This document shows, in pieces, positions 1 through 12,551 of a stretch of DNA of 64,000 nt; position 1 is the stretch's first letter, and every line of letters starts with the position of its first letter. Below the pieces are notes generated by a model, which was not told the DNA's origin, made no database searches, and was given only the letters and a program-made list of their open reading frames with translations. Where the stretch lies: positions 1 through 64,000 of the forward strand of contig KN880541.1 in the NCBI GenBank assembly GCA_000934385.1, read 5' to 3'. The position numbers were made by a program, and so were the translations under genes. Source of the DNA: Cylindrobasidium torrendii FP15055 ss-10. Lineage: Eukaryota > Basidiomycota > Agaricomycetes > Agaricales > Physalacriaceae.

Positions 1-2859
1 AGTTCCAGCATCGAGCGATGCTCTCTTCACCCTGTCGCGGCCGTCGCTGTTACTAACCGGGGGCAATTGGGGCACAGGTGCATTATAATGCAACATGTAG
101 CGCCGGCGGTTGCATGATAATGCAGCCTGATCCTTTATCGTAGTTGGCATTCATTATATATCTTGTTCTGTATCATAGATGTAGACTTTGATTATCACCG
201 TAACGGCCTGCTTTATAATGGTAGCAGGCTGCTATATAGCCAGAGGCGTCGCCGTTATAAAGTATGTCCCTCATCAATAAATCATTATAGTGTATCCGGC
301 CTAGATAATGATTTTATTTATTCTGTGATGAACGGTCACACGATCATCATTGGAGTTTTATAGAACTGTAGTTGCCTCTATCTACCTAGAAACCACTGCA
401 ATAAATTACATTCAAGTTGTTTGCGTCTAAATAAATTGTCTATTTGGGCTGCGCGGTCGGTAGGGCCTATGGCCGCCTTCGCTGGTCTGACATTAGTTAG
501 GAACATTGATTAGTATCAATACTACCAATGGTAAAATCCCAGCCAGTGATACTAAATAATTCCTTCGATTTCTCTGATGCAAATTTCTGCCGACACCAAA
601 TGGTGGTAGAGATTTGTTATGTTGGCCAATCTAGTAACTGTCACCTGACTGTCACAAATGGTGGCCACCCGATCACCATTTAGATTTTGTAGAAGTGTAG
701 TCGTCTCCATCTACCTAGAAAGTACCACGATAAATTACATTTGAATTTTCTGTATCGAAATAAATCATCTAGCCGGCGTGCACGGCCCCGTTAGATCTAC
801 GTCCACCTTCAACTTGTTTGACTGACCGTCACTGACGTTAGCTAGGGTTCCGTAAAATATCAGTCAGTGTGAAAGGTGCTAGCTATAAAATCCGAGCCAT
901 TACTACTTGAAAAGCTCTCCCCCAATGCCCCTGGCTAGAATTATTGGCGACGTGATTGAATGGCGATGGATCTGTGGTCCAGTCGCGAGTCACAAGTTGT
1001 AACACATGACCGGGCCATCAAAGCAACGTAGATGATTCTAATCAATCTTTACCGCCATGGGCATCCAGTCAGATATATGATACAGCCTCCTGCCCGTGCG
1101 TTAACCAGGTTGGCCGATTTGGCGTGTCACAATATCACGCCGGTCACACACCCGATCAAGCACTAGCAGCCTCCAAAACATGAGTATTTCATTTGACATG
1201 ACCCACCTACAAGTAGGCAAACCTCAAACGACCGTTACCGAAGTCCGCACCTTGGTCCATTTGTGGAATTCAACGCAGATCAAGGTGTTTCGAAGTTGTG
1301 TGCGTTGGCCCTGCTTGAGGAACCAGGCCCTCAACATTGCCTACTTCGCTTTCAAAGATCTTCAAAGATTGATAAATTCAAGGTTACTTCTTCCGCCCCG
1401 CTTGCCGTCCGAACACTTAGTGTGGGGGCCTTGCGGACCGCCGGCGGGTTTACAGGTCCCACTGCCTGTTTGCCCTGCGGAACGAGGCCACTGCGACTTT
1501 GTATTGAGTAGCAGTATAGATCTATCTTCAGCATGAAGGTACATAGCTTCGTTGTAGATTGAATCCACCTAAGATACAGTGGGCTGCCGAACACTTCGTG
1601 CCCCACCGTGAGAAGTGTACTCGCAAAACGCCCTCCTCGGCGACGACTGTCGGACTATAGCATCTATCCGACTTTCGCATTCAGTTTTCGGCCTTAGCCC
1701 TACAGCTGACCCGAATGCCCTCCATCAAATTGACAAAGTAGGATGAGTTGTCTGGGGTTTGCTCGATATAACTCGCCCGAGCTCACCGTTCTGTGCCACT
1801 GTGGTGTAACCGGTAAGCATTTGCCGATGATAGCAGTGAGGAAACAGTATGCACTGAATGGAAGAACTGACGATTCGGACACCTCGGACTCAACCACAGC
1901 ATTCGGTTCAAGTCGGTAATTGTCGGTGCTCCATATCATACAACGTCAAGCCTCTTGATCACCGAGACCTCAGATCATTTGGCCAGTAAGTAATCCATAA
2001 GTAAATATTGTGAGTAAATATAGTAGCGTATTACAAGCGACCCTGACACAGCATTCAATCGGGAGTTAACTCTCGATCGTTGAACTGTGTGTCCTTCACA
2101 ACCGTATCTCACTTTTCATACATACACAATCTGTTGCTCAAGATATGCACAGCGGCCACTTTCCGTCCTAACCCATTTGGATAGTTTTTGAAACTGGGTC
2201 GATTTAGCGTCGCGCTCCTTCCCGCTCCGGAATCGCGAAGTGAACAAGCGCACACGGTGTTTAGGACATCCGGCTCGCAAATTCGTCTCAGATTCCAAGT
2301 CGACTTTCGCTGATCTCTGCGTCGCGCACCACAGGTACGTCGTTGCAAGGTGCGAGGCAAAAAGAATGGTCACGCATCGCGAATAAAGTCGCCATACTCA
2401 TCGTCCATGAGAAGGCGCGATCCCGCCGTTTCGTGGCCCAACCTTGTCAATCATAAATTCACATGAGCCAAGCGCGAACAGTACTACAATTTACTACAGT
2501 ATGCAAAGACAGAGACGATTATTGTGAGGGTATCCTATTCCGATGGTGGCCGGCAGGGGTGGGAGAGTAAACGAACGGATGTGAAGGCGAGTAATACAAA
2601 GTCAAGGTCGTCGAGGAGGACCAGACTTGCTGTAAGTACCAAGTGAGCAGCAACAGAATGTACACCAGCGAAGGTACGTAGTATGACAGAAGGGGCGCAA
2701 CAGCAGCCCTTACAAGTACACCGAATTGGACAAAGAGAAAGAAATCGAAAAATGAAACGGAAAGAGAATAGTGGAGGTGTACGGTAAAAGTGAGGTAGAG
2801 CAAATCCAAGGCGAGCAATAGGATAATTACAAATAAAGCATGGGAAGCGAAGCGAATCA
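1..2859. other. Gene-free AT-rich region at window start
   Basis: About 2.9 kb without a gene I can support. Short ORFs are present on both strands (for example 1180-1536 plus and 2109-2360 minus), but none resembles a known family, has plausible splice-linked partners or shows clear coding character. The first kilobase is AT-rich and holds a diverged tandem repeat, listed separately. A short direct echo is visible at about 1407 and about 1588 (both begin ccgaacactt). The last 400 bases are purine-rich on the plus strand and are probably the 3' flank of the minus-strand homeodomain gene. A decayed mobile element is possible, but I see no transposase or reverse-transcriptase motif. Confidence 0.5.
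325..920. repeat. Diverged tandem duplication, period about 325 bp
   Basis: Two copies, roughly 327-560 and 655-920, share colinear blocks. The block containing ctacctagaaa occurs at about 383 and about 711. The blocks aataaattacatt and ataaattacattt follow in each copy, and taaaatcc-agcca lies near each copy's end. By eye the copies match at roughly two thirds of positions, with small indels. No coding potential is visible. This may be a relic of a repeat family. Confidence 0.6.
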
Positions 2860-4612
2860 TCATTGGTACGTGGGCGCGTAGTCGACGGACGACGCAACGT
2901 GAGCGTGATGGTGCATGACTTCGAGGTTGGGATAAATCGAGCCATGTGCGTTGTAAGCCTCGTCGTGCGGTGGTTGCCCATATGGTCCATTCATGTGGTA
3001 TGGGTAATAAGAGCTCCGGGGCATAGGCTGGTCGTACTCCGTAGGCATGGACGTGTCTGAGAAGACCTCGGCTGTCGGGAGGGCGGGAGGGTATACAGCG
3101 TCAGATATGTACACGTATGGGGGCCGTAACGCGTCCTGATTCGATGCGTTTGACATGGGTAATGTGTACGGTGACTTCGAGTCCTTCTTGAATCGTCAGC
3201 ATAGAGCAATGACACAGAGGAAGCGCATATACCCGTTGTAATGGGTGCTCCAATGCACAAGAGAGCTCGCTAGATGTTGAAATAGGGAGCTCTGAAGACT
3301 GCTCGACGACAGTAGGCGCATCCTCCGAGTGGATAGAATGAGACGAAGTTGTTCGGCCATACTCGTCGACAGTAGGCATCGACGACGGGTCGACTGACAC
3401 CCCATTCATATCGAGATTGGACATCATTCCCACGAACTGAGGATTGCTGCGCCTTTCTTGTTAGTGTTTGCCGAAGTCGATGATGAAGACATACCATGAC
3501 CCTCGGCGGCTCATGTTTGGAGGCAGATCGGCGTCTGGCGGGCAGTCGGGGTAGTACACGCTGCTGTCGCTGGTACCTACGGATGCAAGAGAGCCAAAGC
3601 GGGAGAATGCGTCGTAAGAAGAACCGTGGTCATCCTCAGAATCGTCCCCTTGAAACCCGTGGTTGCGCACCGGATCCGGTGAAGCCGTTGGGTCCGTCTC
3701 CTGGTGGGCGGCCATGGAGGTAGCAACGCCGAACGAGAAGCTTGGTGAAGGGAGTGGACCCGGCAATGTCGAGGGCATTGGCCTCACAGAATAGGCATAG
3801 CGATCGTTATCAAGAAATGGTGCGCCATGGTGGCTGGGCTGTGGCGGGAAGGTGTAATGGGCGGCCGGTCCGTCGGCGCTGGGCGAATGATATTGCTGCG
3901 CGACTGCCTCTTGTGTGTAATAATCCGAGTGATGCTCTGCCGCCGCAGGGACAATTTCTGGTCGGGGGTAGGGTGCACCTCGAAGGCCGGAGGGCCGCGA
4001 TCCCTTCGTACGACCGATGCCTAGGTAGCCATGCGCGCCTTGTCGTAGGTAGCTTGTGTCGACGGAAAACCGCCGGTTGAAAGGTTCCAGAGACGGTGAC
4101 TTGGCCGCCGCAATGTTGATGGGTAGCGAACCCCGCCTGAGCATGTTGTGCTCGCTTGGCGGCGTCAAAGGTCCTGTTGGCCCGGTGCTCTCAGCGGGCG
4201 ATGGCGACTGTTCGGCGGATGTCGATCCGGAGGCCGAGTCGGCGGGAAGAGACCCTGCCGCCCTTGTCTTCGCTGCCTTGGCTGCCTTATTCTTTTCCTT
4301 GGCCCGCCTGCGTCCAACAGTGGTCAGTTACCAGCGCAAAAGTGAAGAAGTTTTTGAGACGCACCTATTTTGAAACCAGACTTGTACTCCTCTCGGCGTC
4401 ATCTCCAGTTCCTTCGCCAGTTGGGTCCGTAGTGCACCATTCGGCTTGGTGTTGCTCTTGAAGAGGCCCTCGAGAACTTTGAGTTGGTCGCTCGTCGTCC
4501 GCTTCCGGTGCTTGACTTCGTTGGGATGGTAGGGATAAAAGGCGCGAAAATCGCCCGACGGGTCTATGAATGGCACAGTCGGGAAACGGATAGACGCGTC
4601 TGTTTGCTGCAT
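2860..4612 (-). CDS. Homeodomain transcription factor
   Basis: Four exons (4612-4365, 4307-3495, 3446-3233, 3186-2860) join in frame to a 533-residue protein. A homeodomain lies near the N terminus, at about residues 33-92. It has a basic N-terminal arm (KHRKRTT) and recognition helix VQVWFQNRRAKEKNK. The first intron splits an Arg codon inside WFQNRR, and only the spliced form restores the motif. The remainder is low-complexity, rich in Pro, Ser, His and Tyr, and has no second domain I recognise. The early homeodomain and long disordered tail resemble the Pho2/Hom class of fungal regulators, which in mushrooms includes fruiting regulators; assignment to a named member is not possible. It should act as a nuclear DNA-binding regulator. 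The start is the first ATG ahead of the domain. Confidence 0.88.
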
Positions 4613-5470
4613 GTCGAAAAACGGGGAACAAAAAGGTAAAAAGGGAACAAAGGGTGCAGGTCTTGGTATAGTAGTAATAAGGAGCTATAACTCGGCCTTC
4701 AACAAAGAAACAGCATAGACAGAGAGCGTGGAATGGTAGGGCCGGAGGGAATGACGGAGGAAGACAACCTGTGTGTTGTGTGTGATATATAAACAAAGCC
4801 CTGCACAAGTCCGCCTGAGTCGCACAAATCCCAGTTGGACAGTATCTGCCAAAAAGCACCCGATGGATGACAGGAACCGAAAAATACGTCCAAGCTGAAA
4901 CGCGTCCGACCCTGTCCTCCAAACGGATCGTGAAGAGATATTATGGGGAAAACGAGCGTGGGGTCGCAAAGAATGCCAAAAGCAGGCCAAGCCGCCAAAA
5001 GCTATAGAGATTCGTGGTGGTCGCTGCACAGAAGCCGTAACAAATACGCCTTGGCCGCCACAACGCGGTAACAGGTCGTCTACCGGCACGCCCGGGGTTA
5101 GCCAGAAGGACAAAATTTGCCTGAATCCGCTCCTTTGGGCATCGCAAATCCCGCAATTTCGTCGCGACAGTTACAGTGCACACAACTCTAGTATTTCATC
5201 ATGAACTGCATTATCTGTTTGCGCCTCCCTGAACGAACCTTGAATTGGGGGGACAAAACGATGAGGTAACAATGCGACATGGTATGGTGTATACGACGAG
5301 CTAAGCAGAAATTAAGTATTCTATGTACTTGCATGGGTGGGCAATATGTGTGGTGGGAATAGCATGCACGACGAATGAAAAGAACCAAGAAGATTACGAA
5401 ACGAAGCTCCCGCCTGAGCGCCGAGCAAACGTAGCCTAGTACAACACTGTCAACCGCCTTTCTCCACCAC
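4613..5470. other. Intergenic: homeodomain gene promoter and wee1 3' flank
   Basis: 858 bases between the homeodomain start codon and the wee1 stop, both genes on the minus strand. On the minus strand the first 100 bases upstream of the homeodomain ATG are strongly pyrimidine-rich, as is common in fungal 5' leaders. Overlapping ORFs on the minus strand (4365-5183) lack family resemblance. No other feature seen. Confidence 0.5.
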
Positions 5471-8400
5471 TCAGAATCTCATATCCATCGACACATCACG
5501 TTCAAGAATGTGATCCAAGAAGCCATCCTCCACAGTGGCCAAAGCAGAGGCTGCGAAGACACTGGTACCTTCCAGTTTAGCACGCCTGTGGATCTCCTCC
5601 ATATGTGAGCGCGCCCGATAGACGACCCTGTGGTCGTAAACGTCGCGCGCGCTGAGACGCTGGACTGGATCATAGCGCATCATCATTTGGATGATTTCCA
5701 ACAGCTCAGCGCTCCCAACAAAATCGATTTGCGAGAAGTCCCCTCGGCGGAGACGGTGCCAATCGTGACCTCTGAAATCAAAGTGTTAAATCTTGCGAGA
5801 ACACACGAGACAAACACTCACTGGTCCGGTACGATAATGTTGGTGGCAGTTTCGAGCATTGTCATCCCGAAGCTAAAGTTCGGTCAACTACATATCAGAA
5901 AAGTCACAGGTTGCCTCACCTGAACACGTCCGCAGCCTTCCCGTATTTGCCCTGCAGGACCTCGGGTGCCAGATAGAGTTTGTCGCCTTCCCGCTCAAAG
6001 GGTGTGGCGGGTACCGTGGGCGTGCCTGTTGTTGCAGGTCGTGGCCACAGGGATGCCATGCCGAAATCGCCAATTTTGAAGCGTCCCTCGAAGGTGATCA
6101 AGATGTTGGCGGGCTTGAGGTCGAGATGAATGGCGCCAGAGTCGTGAATGAATAGAAGACCCTGATATCTGTGGTTAGTGGCCCCTAGATTCAAGAAAAT
6201 CAGCACTCACATTACTCAAATCGGCAATGATTTTCCAGACTCGAGCTTCTTCCAAACGAGGGTAGACACGGCCGTACTCCCAAAGGAAGTGACTCAAACT
6301 GCCATGGTCGCAAAGTTCGGTTTGAATATAGAGCATGTCATCTTCCTCCCAGCTGTCCATGAAGCTGAGGACATTTGGATGAGGGTCACCATGGTTAGCA
6401 GCGCGGAGATGGCGCAGGATGTCGGCTTCTTCCAGTAGACGCTCCCTATGGAATGGTTAGCTACAGTTCCGATGAGAAGAGAAGTCTTGCTAACCTATGT
6501 TTGACACCCTCATACCGTTTGGACTGCTTGATGGCATAGACCGACTCTGTTGCCTTCGCCCGTGCTTTGATGACTTTGCCAAATTCACCACTGCCAAGTT
6601 CTTCAAGCACAATGAAGTCACGGTCAAAGCGGCCTCGTTGCTCTTGGGCAGCTGATAGAGAAGGGCGGGGCACAACGATACTTTGGCGTGCATACGAAGG
6701 ACGAGCGTGAACGGAATCGGTGCGCGTCCTTGTACGAGTGGGCGAAGAAAGGATCGAACTCATAGACGAACCAGACGAATGGCGGGAGGTGGCTAGCCTC
6801 GCTCGCTTCGTGGGGGATATTGACGATTGACGCCCTACTTGAGTATAAGACAACATGCTGGCTAGATGGAAACCATACGTACCCTTCAGCGGACTGCGTG
6901 TGGGAGTGCCGAGCGGGGATATCTCGCTGTGGTTGGAGAACGCGCCGCTACTACTCCGACGCGTAAGAGGGCGCGGTCTGGAAATTTGAGCCTTAGAGAT
7001 GGGCGGACGCGGACGTCCGAGTCCGAGGCCCGAGTACTTTTCTTTACGGCGGCTGGGGCTGTCTTCCCCGTCATCCTCAGAGTCGGTAGCTGTATCGAAA
7101 GGCGATTTGCCGTTGAGCTTCTTGATTGGAGAAAAGAAATCGAGTGGAAGGCTCTTTCGAGGCATCTTATTGCCTTGCACTTCCCAGTCAACATCACGAC
7201 TAGCGTGGTGCGCTACCGCACTTTGCCATGGCCTGACGCCCGACAAATAACTGGTCTTGACTTTCTTGACAGGCGTGCCTGGTGCGCGCTTGGGTTCCGC
7301 TGGAACCTTGGAAGTGGTGGTCAAGGTCCGAATGATAAATTCGTTCACGTCACCATCAACACCGCCTATTTGCTCCTCTCCCGCCACTCGCGCCTGAGGC
7401 CAGCCTGAGAACGATGACGGTGCTACGCCTGGCGTGACCAAGCCGTCTTCATCAGCGTCAGAGCATATTGAGCTGACGCTGGTAGACGGCTGGGGCATGA
7501 GATGCTCGGCGCTATGACTGCTGTCCATAGACATGTCGTCGTCGCTGAGGCTTATGCCGGAATCACGTAGGGGGTTGAATTTAGAGGAGATAGTGGTGTT
7601 GCTGGTGCGGGGGGGAGGGGTATCCAACGTAAGTTTGAAATGGGGATCGCTAGGAAGAGGGTCGCTGAACATGTCGTCGTCGTCGTCGGTACCATCATGA
7701 GCTTGCTCAGCGCGGGCCGAGGGCGGGGAAGACTGTGGTGATGAAAGCATTGAACGTGATTGTATGTTGGTCCAATACGCGCTCCCCGCAGTCCCTGCGA
7801 AACTGTGGCGGTTTGACGGACTAGGACGGGACGATGGCCGTGCAGTGGTGGGAGATAAATTGCTGAGTGAAGAATCCGTTCGCGCACGAGTCGGTAGAGA
7901 CGGACCCCCGAAAAAGAGAGTAGCTGAGTCCACACGGGCCATGGGTGCCCTGTGCTCCAAGGTCGATGGACGGGCGGGGGTCGGGCCGTTGAGTCCAGCG
8001 AGACGGGCTCTCTGGCGCGGCATAGGGTCGTGCGAGGACGAGCCTGAGTCCGATGATTTGCGCCTGTGATGACCTGTCGGAAAACTGACCCGCGGCTTCT
8101 GAAAGGTTTAGACTCAACGGCACAATTCGGGAACAAACACGTACCGCGGGGGTGGGCGACTCGACTGTGTGACGTCGCTTTGTGACATGTCCATCAGGTG
8201 AAATCGCCTCCGGCTTCGCTGCTTCTCTCTCTGATGAAAACAAGGTCTTGGATGACCTGCGTTTGGGATCCACCTTCTTCGAAAAAAGAACGGCGATGGG
8301 AGGGTCGCCAACGTCGCAGCCCGAGTCGTCATCATCAGAATCAAAAGCGGGCTTGTCCAGATTCAGATGGGTAAGCCCGCTTGTTTGAACTCGAAGAGAT

Positions 8401-8885
8401 GCGTCTGCCTCTTTGTACGTCTGTGGAGTGCGCATGCCAGGCTTGGGCACGGTGAGCGGCGCGAGGCGGTCGAAATTGGTTGTTGGCCTCGATGTCACGG
8501 AAAGAGGTGTACAAGCTGCTGGCCGCTTCATGCCAGCGCTGACACCTCTGGCACTCCGAAGGCTTGGGGACTGCGGTTCACGGGTTGTTGGAGTGAGTAG
8601 CGGCGGCTGCCTTCGCGGAACAAATGAGCCCGATTCCTCGTTCCCTGGGCTGCTATACGATGCAGTGTGCAGTGATGGCGTATGAAAGGGTGACCGAAGG
8701 GATCCATCCACTGAATTCTGTCCACCGAACTCTGGATGCGTTTGGAACAAAGCACTGTTACGGTGCGGCGACGGTGTGAGTAAAGGTGAGTCGAAGAATG
8801 GCTTGGACGATGGGCGCGACGGAGTCAGATTGCCTGCATGTGTAGGCCGACGAGTTGTGTAGTCCTTGATCGGAGTAGCAAACAT
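5471..8885 (-). CDS. wee1: Wee1-type mitotic inhibitor kinase
   Basis: Six exons (8885-8145, 8098-6495, 6445-6211, 6161-5920, 5872-5822, 5771-5471) give 1057 residues. The N-terminal two thirds is Ser/Thr/Pro-rich with many SP/TP sites, as expected for a regulatory region phosphorylated by CDK and others. The C-terminal kinase domain shows the glycine loop GSGEFGKV, the lysine in YAIKQSK, the catalytic loop HLDLKPANI, then GDFGMA and APEVL. HLDLKPANI (rather than HRDLKPEN), together with the EREGDKLYLAPEVL segment and the TNIIVPDQ loop, is the Wee1/Swe1 signature. The family phosphorylates the inhibitory Tyr of Cdk1 and delays mitosis. One exon is only 51 nt. The start is the first ATG of the long open first exon. 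Confidence 0.95.
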
Positions 8886-9429
8886 GTTGTGGATCTTGCC
8901 TGTGAGGAGTTTATAATCGGACGGTCGGGAGGAAAATGTGCCGGAAAACGGGGTCGTAGAAGTAGTCGTCGGCGTCGTGGAGGGAAATATTTAAGAAAGA
9001 ATGGACGAGGTCGACCGGACCATACGTTGACAGAGGTCGTGGTCGTGGTGAAGCAAGAGATGTCAGGTGCCTGTCACAGGGACGTCACAATAAGATGTGA
9101 CCATGCACGAATCAACAAGCGCATCATGTGATCGCGCTAACAACTCGTGCCATTTGGCTTCACCTAACTTCAGTGAGGCGTGAGAGGCGTGAGTAAAGAA
9201 TCTTTGCACTCACATATGGGTAAGTAGCATAATTTGGAAATTTCCCTCCTTCGAAATTACGCTTTCACCAATATCCATGCAAACAGCATAAGCAAGCGGA
9301 CTAACAAACAATGGCCTGAGTCTGTAGAATATGTATGATGAATTAAAGAAAACAGTACTTGTAAAATCGAGACAGTCACAACCAAAAAAGTAACAACTAC
9401 ACAGTAGACATCAACCAGTTCATACCTCG
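8886..9429. other. Intergenic: wee1 upstream region
   Basis: 544 bases between the wee1 start and the stop of the Zn2Cys6 gene, both minus strand. It should hold the wee1 promoter and the 3' end of the regulator. A stretch near 8930-9060 is rich in GTCG/GTGG-type trinucleotides. No gene or further element seen. Confidence 0.5.
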
Positions 9430-12062
9430 TTAGCGCCCGCTGGTGTAACGCACATCCCATGCACTCGCCCCATCTTCGATGAAACCTGATAAGTCGAACC
9501 CATCGACATTCACCGCACCCTCTCCCCCATACAAGCCATAGCCGTCCGCAGGCCACCGACTTGTGTCTACTTGCGCTGTGTTCAGATAGTTCAGGAATGT
9601 CTCGTCGCTCCAGCCAACAGGCATCGCAGAGGACGACGGAAGGGGGAGCCAGCTGCTCATATAGTTTGGAGAGACCGGCTCCGCAGACCGAAATGGTGTG
9701 TGTCGCTCGTGTTGGCCGCGAGGAGGCAGTCTAACAAGGGTCGTCGACGTACCGAGTAGGTCGTCCGGCATTTCGCGTAGGTTGCTCTCCGGAAAGCGCC
9801 CACTGTCTACTGTCGAGCGCGAGCTACCAGATGAGGATCCTGGCGTCGTAGGTGTGTCAGCTGCTTGAACTGCCTCCCTTGTTTGTTGCTCTCTCCACTC
9901 CTCAATAACAATCTGAGCTTTCTCTGCCAGACGTGAGATGCGACCACTAGCCGCCTTAGCCATGTCTCCCTCCGCTGCGTTGAACATCTCCAATGCATTC
10001 AGCATAGACTCATGGGCGAGAGGCGCGAGCGGGTGGAACGGTGCGACAATCACGAGCACCGATTGGCAGACAGCTGCAGTGAATGCGTGGAAAAATAGGT
10101 AGTAAATGCGCGTCGTTAGCTCTGGATGCAGAGAAAATAGCCCTCGTGCGTTATTGATGATGGCGCGCGCAGCCTACAGATATCATCAATCGCACGTTTT
10201 ACAACCGCCTACGAAGTAACGCACCCCGGTCAACCGGATAACACTGGCTTCATAAAGCGCCTTTCGAGAGTCGTCGTTCTTCATCATAAGGTAACGACAG
10301 AACGGCCCTTTGTGCAGATCTAGGATACTCAAAAAGACCATGTTTCCAATGGAATGTATTTGTGCATCTTTGCGCATATCCTGTGGATTTCCCTTCCCAG
10401 GTCCACGATGAACCTCCTTCACTGGCGTCGCGATACTTGGACAGGATAACCAGGGCGGAAAAGTTTCGTAAAAATCCGAAATCTCCTTGTCTAGCTGTTT
10501 GACCGTGCTGTATGTTGGTTGCTTAGTGGCAAATGCCTCATCCGCAACGCGCCCAAGCAGAGCAGCAAAGCGGAATTTGTATGTATGCCACTTCGTATGC
10601 GAAAAATTGTCGCGATCCTCGGGAGCGTCTGATGGAAGGGGTGTATCGCAGGTCGTCGGCATCTCGCAGTCATCTACGACTCCATCAGTACCACCCAGAC
10701 GGAGAGACTGTTGCTTACGGTGGCTATCGTTGATTGCATACGGCCTCCCGAATGTTGAGGCCTGCAGTCTATCGTACATATGTGTTTCCCAGAACACTCT
10801 TCTGCGCTGCTCAAGCTCTCTTTGCGGGAGATTCCATCTTGAGCCGTCCCGGTGGCAGCCTTGGGCCATCAATGCCCGCATTGCTGTCCCAAGTAATTGC
10901 CATGCCTCTTCGCCGTCGCCATCTCTCCGGGTAGATAGCTGATAGAATGCTGTCAGATGAAGCGTCTGTATCGCTTGGATCGTGTCCACTCGCAAGACGC
11001 CTTCTCGCGGGACATGAATGTATAACCAAGACACTGAACGAAGATAATATTCAGAAGCAAGATCTTTGGCCACAGGAATGGGCAGCGAGAGGTCGAAGAA
11101 GGCACCGAGCGCAAAGACGATGAAGACAAGAGCCATAACATCATGCTTGGGAGCCGCCTGCGGTCCCGAGGTGGGGGGAAAGTATGTCGGTGTGAGATGG
11201 TCACAAAAGAATATTTCTTTCGGCACAACCTCGTACATCCAGGCTGCGTTAGTGAAGTACAGGTTTGCGAGCCGACAAGCTTCCTCGTATGAGGGTAGCG
11301 CGACGGAGTCCTGGTTAGGAGACCAATTAGGGGGCGCTGGCTCCACTCTCTTCAATGTAATGTAGTTCAGAGCTATACACAGGAGCAGAGGCGCGCACCG
11401 ACCTGTTTCGGTCCCCACATATCCGAGTTCAAATATGCAGACGCGCCTGAGAGACCAATATACCGTGACCGAAAGCTCTCTGCATCGATTGTGAGCGTCC
11501 CAAACCCTAGGGCCACGTTGGATTGTTGCTCTGCGGGTGTCGAAGAGCCGCTAAAGTTCATAGGAGCTCTATCGTCTTCTGTGGGCGAAGCGCTTCTCCG
11601 TCGTTTATTGGGTGCCAGATGTCGCGCTGGCACTGTTGGTTTGCCTGCTAACACACCACCCGGGATTGCGACACCGGCACTGCTTTCTAGTGAGTGAGTG
11701 CCCATGTTCCAGAGCAATATAGCTACTTTGTGAGTGCAGCTTCGAGTTCTTGTATCCGGGAAGCCATCGCTGTATCGCGGGCAACGAACATCGCGACCTC
11801 GGAGCCATCGGCGTTGGTGGGAAGGCTCTGTTCCAATCTTCTCAGAAATCCGCGTTTCCCTTTTTCTAGAGTTCCATCCGGGCATAGGTTGGCGCATCCA
11901 CGACGGATGCAAGAAGAGCACGGGAAAACGCGGTCGCATCTTCATGATTTGTTAATATATGGTGGTAAAAGCGCAGAAACAAGTGTACTTCAATTTGAGA
12001 CGGCGGCATTCTGCGCATGACACAGACTGCTGTTTCTTTGATCCTTCTGGCTTGGAAGTCAT
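9430..12062 (-). CDS. Zn2Cys6 transcription factor with fungal-specific domain
   Basis: Five exons (12062-11989, 11939-11727, 11682-11403, 11349-10225, 10173-9430) give 811 residues. The zinc cluster is at about residues 16-47: C-AE-C-RRLKLK-C, then C-SS-C and two further Cys. Its first two cysteines lie on exon 1 and the rest on exon 2, split by a 49-nt phase-2 intron, so the domain is invisible in any single ORF. A coiled-coil-like segment (MASRIQELEAAL) follows. Exon 4 carries the PF04082-type regulatory domain, seen in segments such as LANLYFTNAAWMY, QLLGTAMRALMAQGCHRDGS, RRRVFWETHMYDR and FGRPYAI. It is predicted to be a nuclear regulator of metabolism; its target is unknown. The exon 3 donor (GTCGGT) is slightly unusual. 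Confidence 0.9.
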
Positions 12063-12551
12063 GATCAACGTCCGAGCTGAAAGCGGGACCTCGAGATCGA
12101 GTTTACTCAGGGCAGCCTGCGCGGCATGTGGCGCCGGTAGGCTGCGACTTTACAGCAACTTCACAGAGCGATATTTTCCCTTGCTGTCAATAAATAAAAT
12201 GACAGCAGACACGCATATAAAAGTGATGCTGCAGATAGAGCTATCGGTCTCTGCAAATAACTGAGCAGTGCGATGTAAATACCGAGCCCCAATGTAACGT
12301 TAACTTTCGTAAGTCAGAGGTCCAAGCAGATATGTCGGTAAATTGACCAGAGACTACTGTTCTCAATTCCGTCAAGACAGAAGAGGCGGCTCTTCAATCG
12401 TGAATTTCGACAGCCATCACACCACTTGTATGACAGAAAGTCAAGGCCAACAGGAGGCATTCTAGTTGATGAAGAATTCGTTGACAATGTAAATCTTTGC
12501 GATACACATATGCTGTAACATGGCTCTCGCAAAGCTATTGTTCTGGTAGTC
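12063..12551. other. Intergenic: Zn2Cys6 gene promoter
   Basis: 489 bases between two minus-strand genes. It contains a small minus ORF at 12314-12532 with no recognisable product. I see no structural RNA or repeat. Confidence 0.45.

Noticed and set aside
2519..2990. Minus-strand ORFs of 114-151 codons next to the homeodomain gene
   Set aside because: They overlap the last homeodomain exon in other frames or lie in a low-complexity purine tract. No similarity seen.
6866..7408. 180-codon plus-strand ORF
   Set aside because: Antisense to the Ser-rich coding exon of wee1, which keeps a long open frame by composition.
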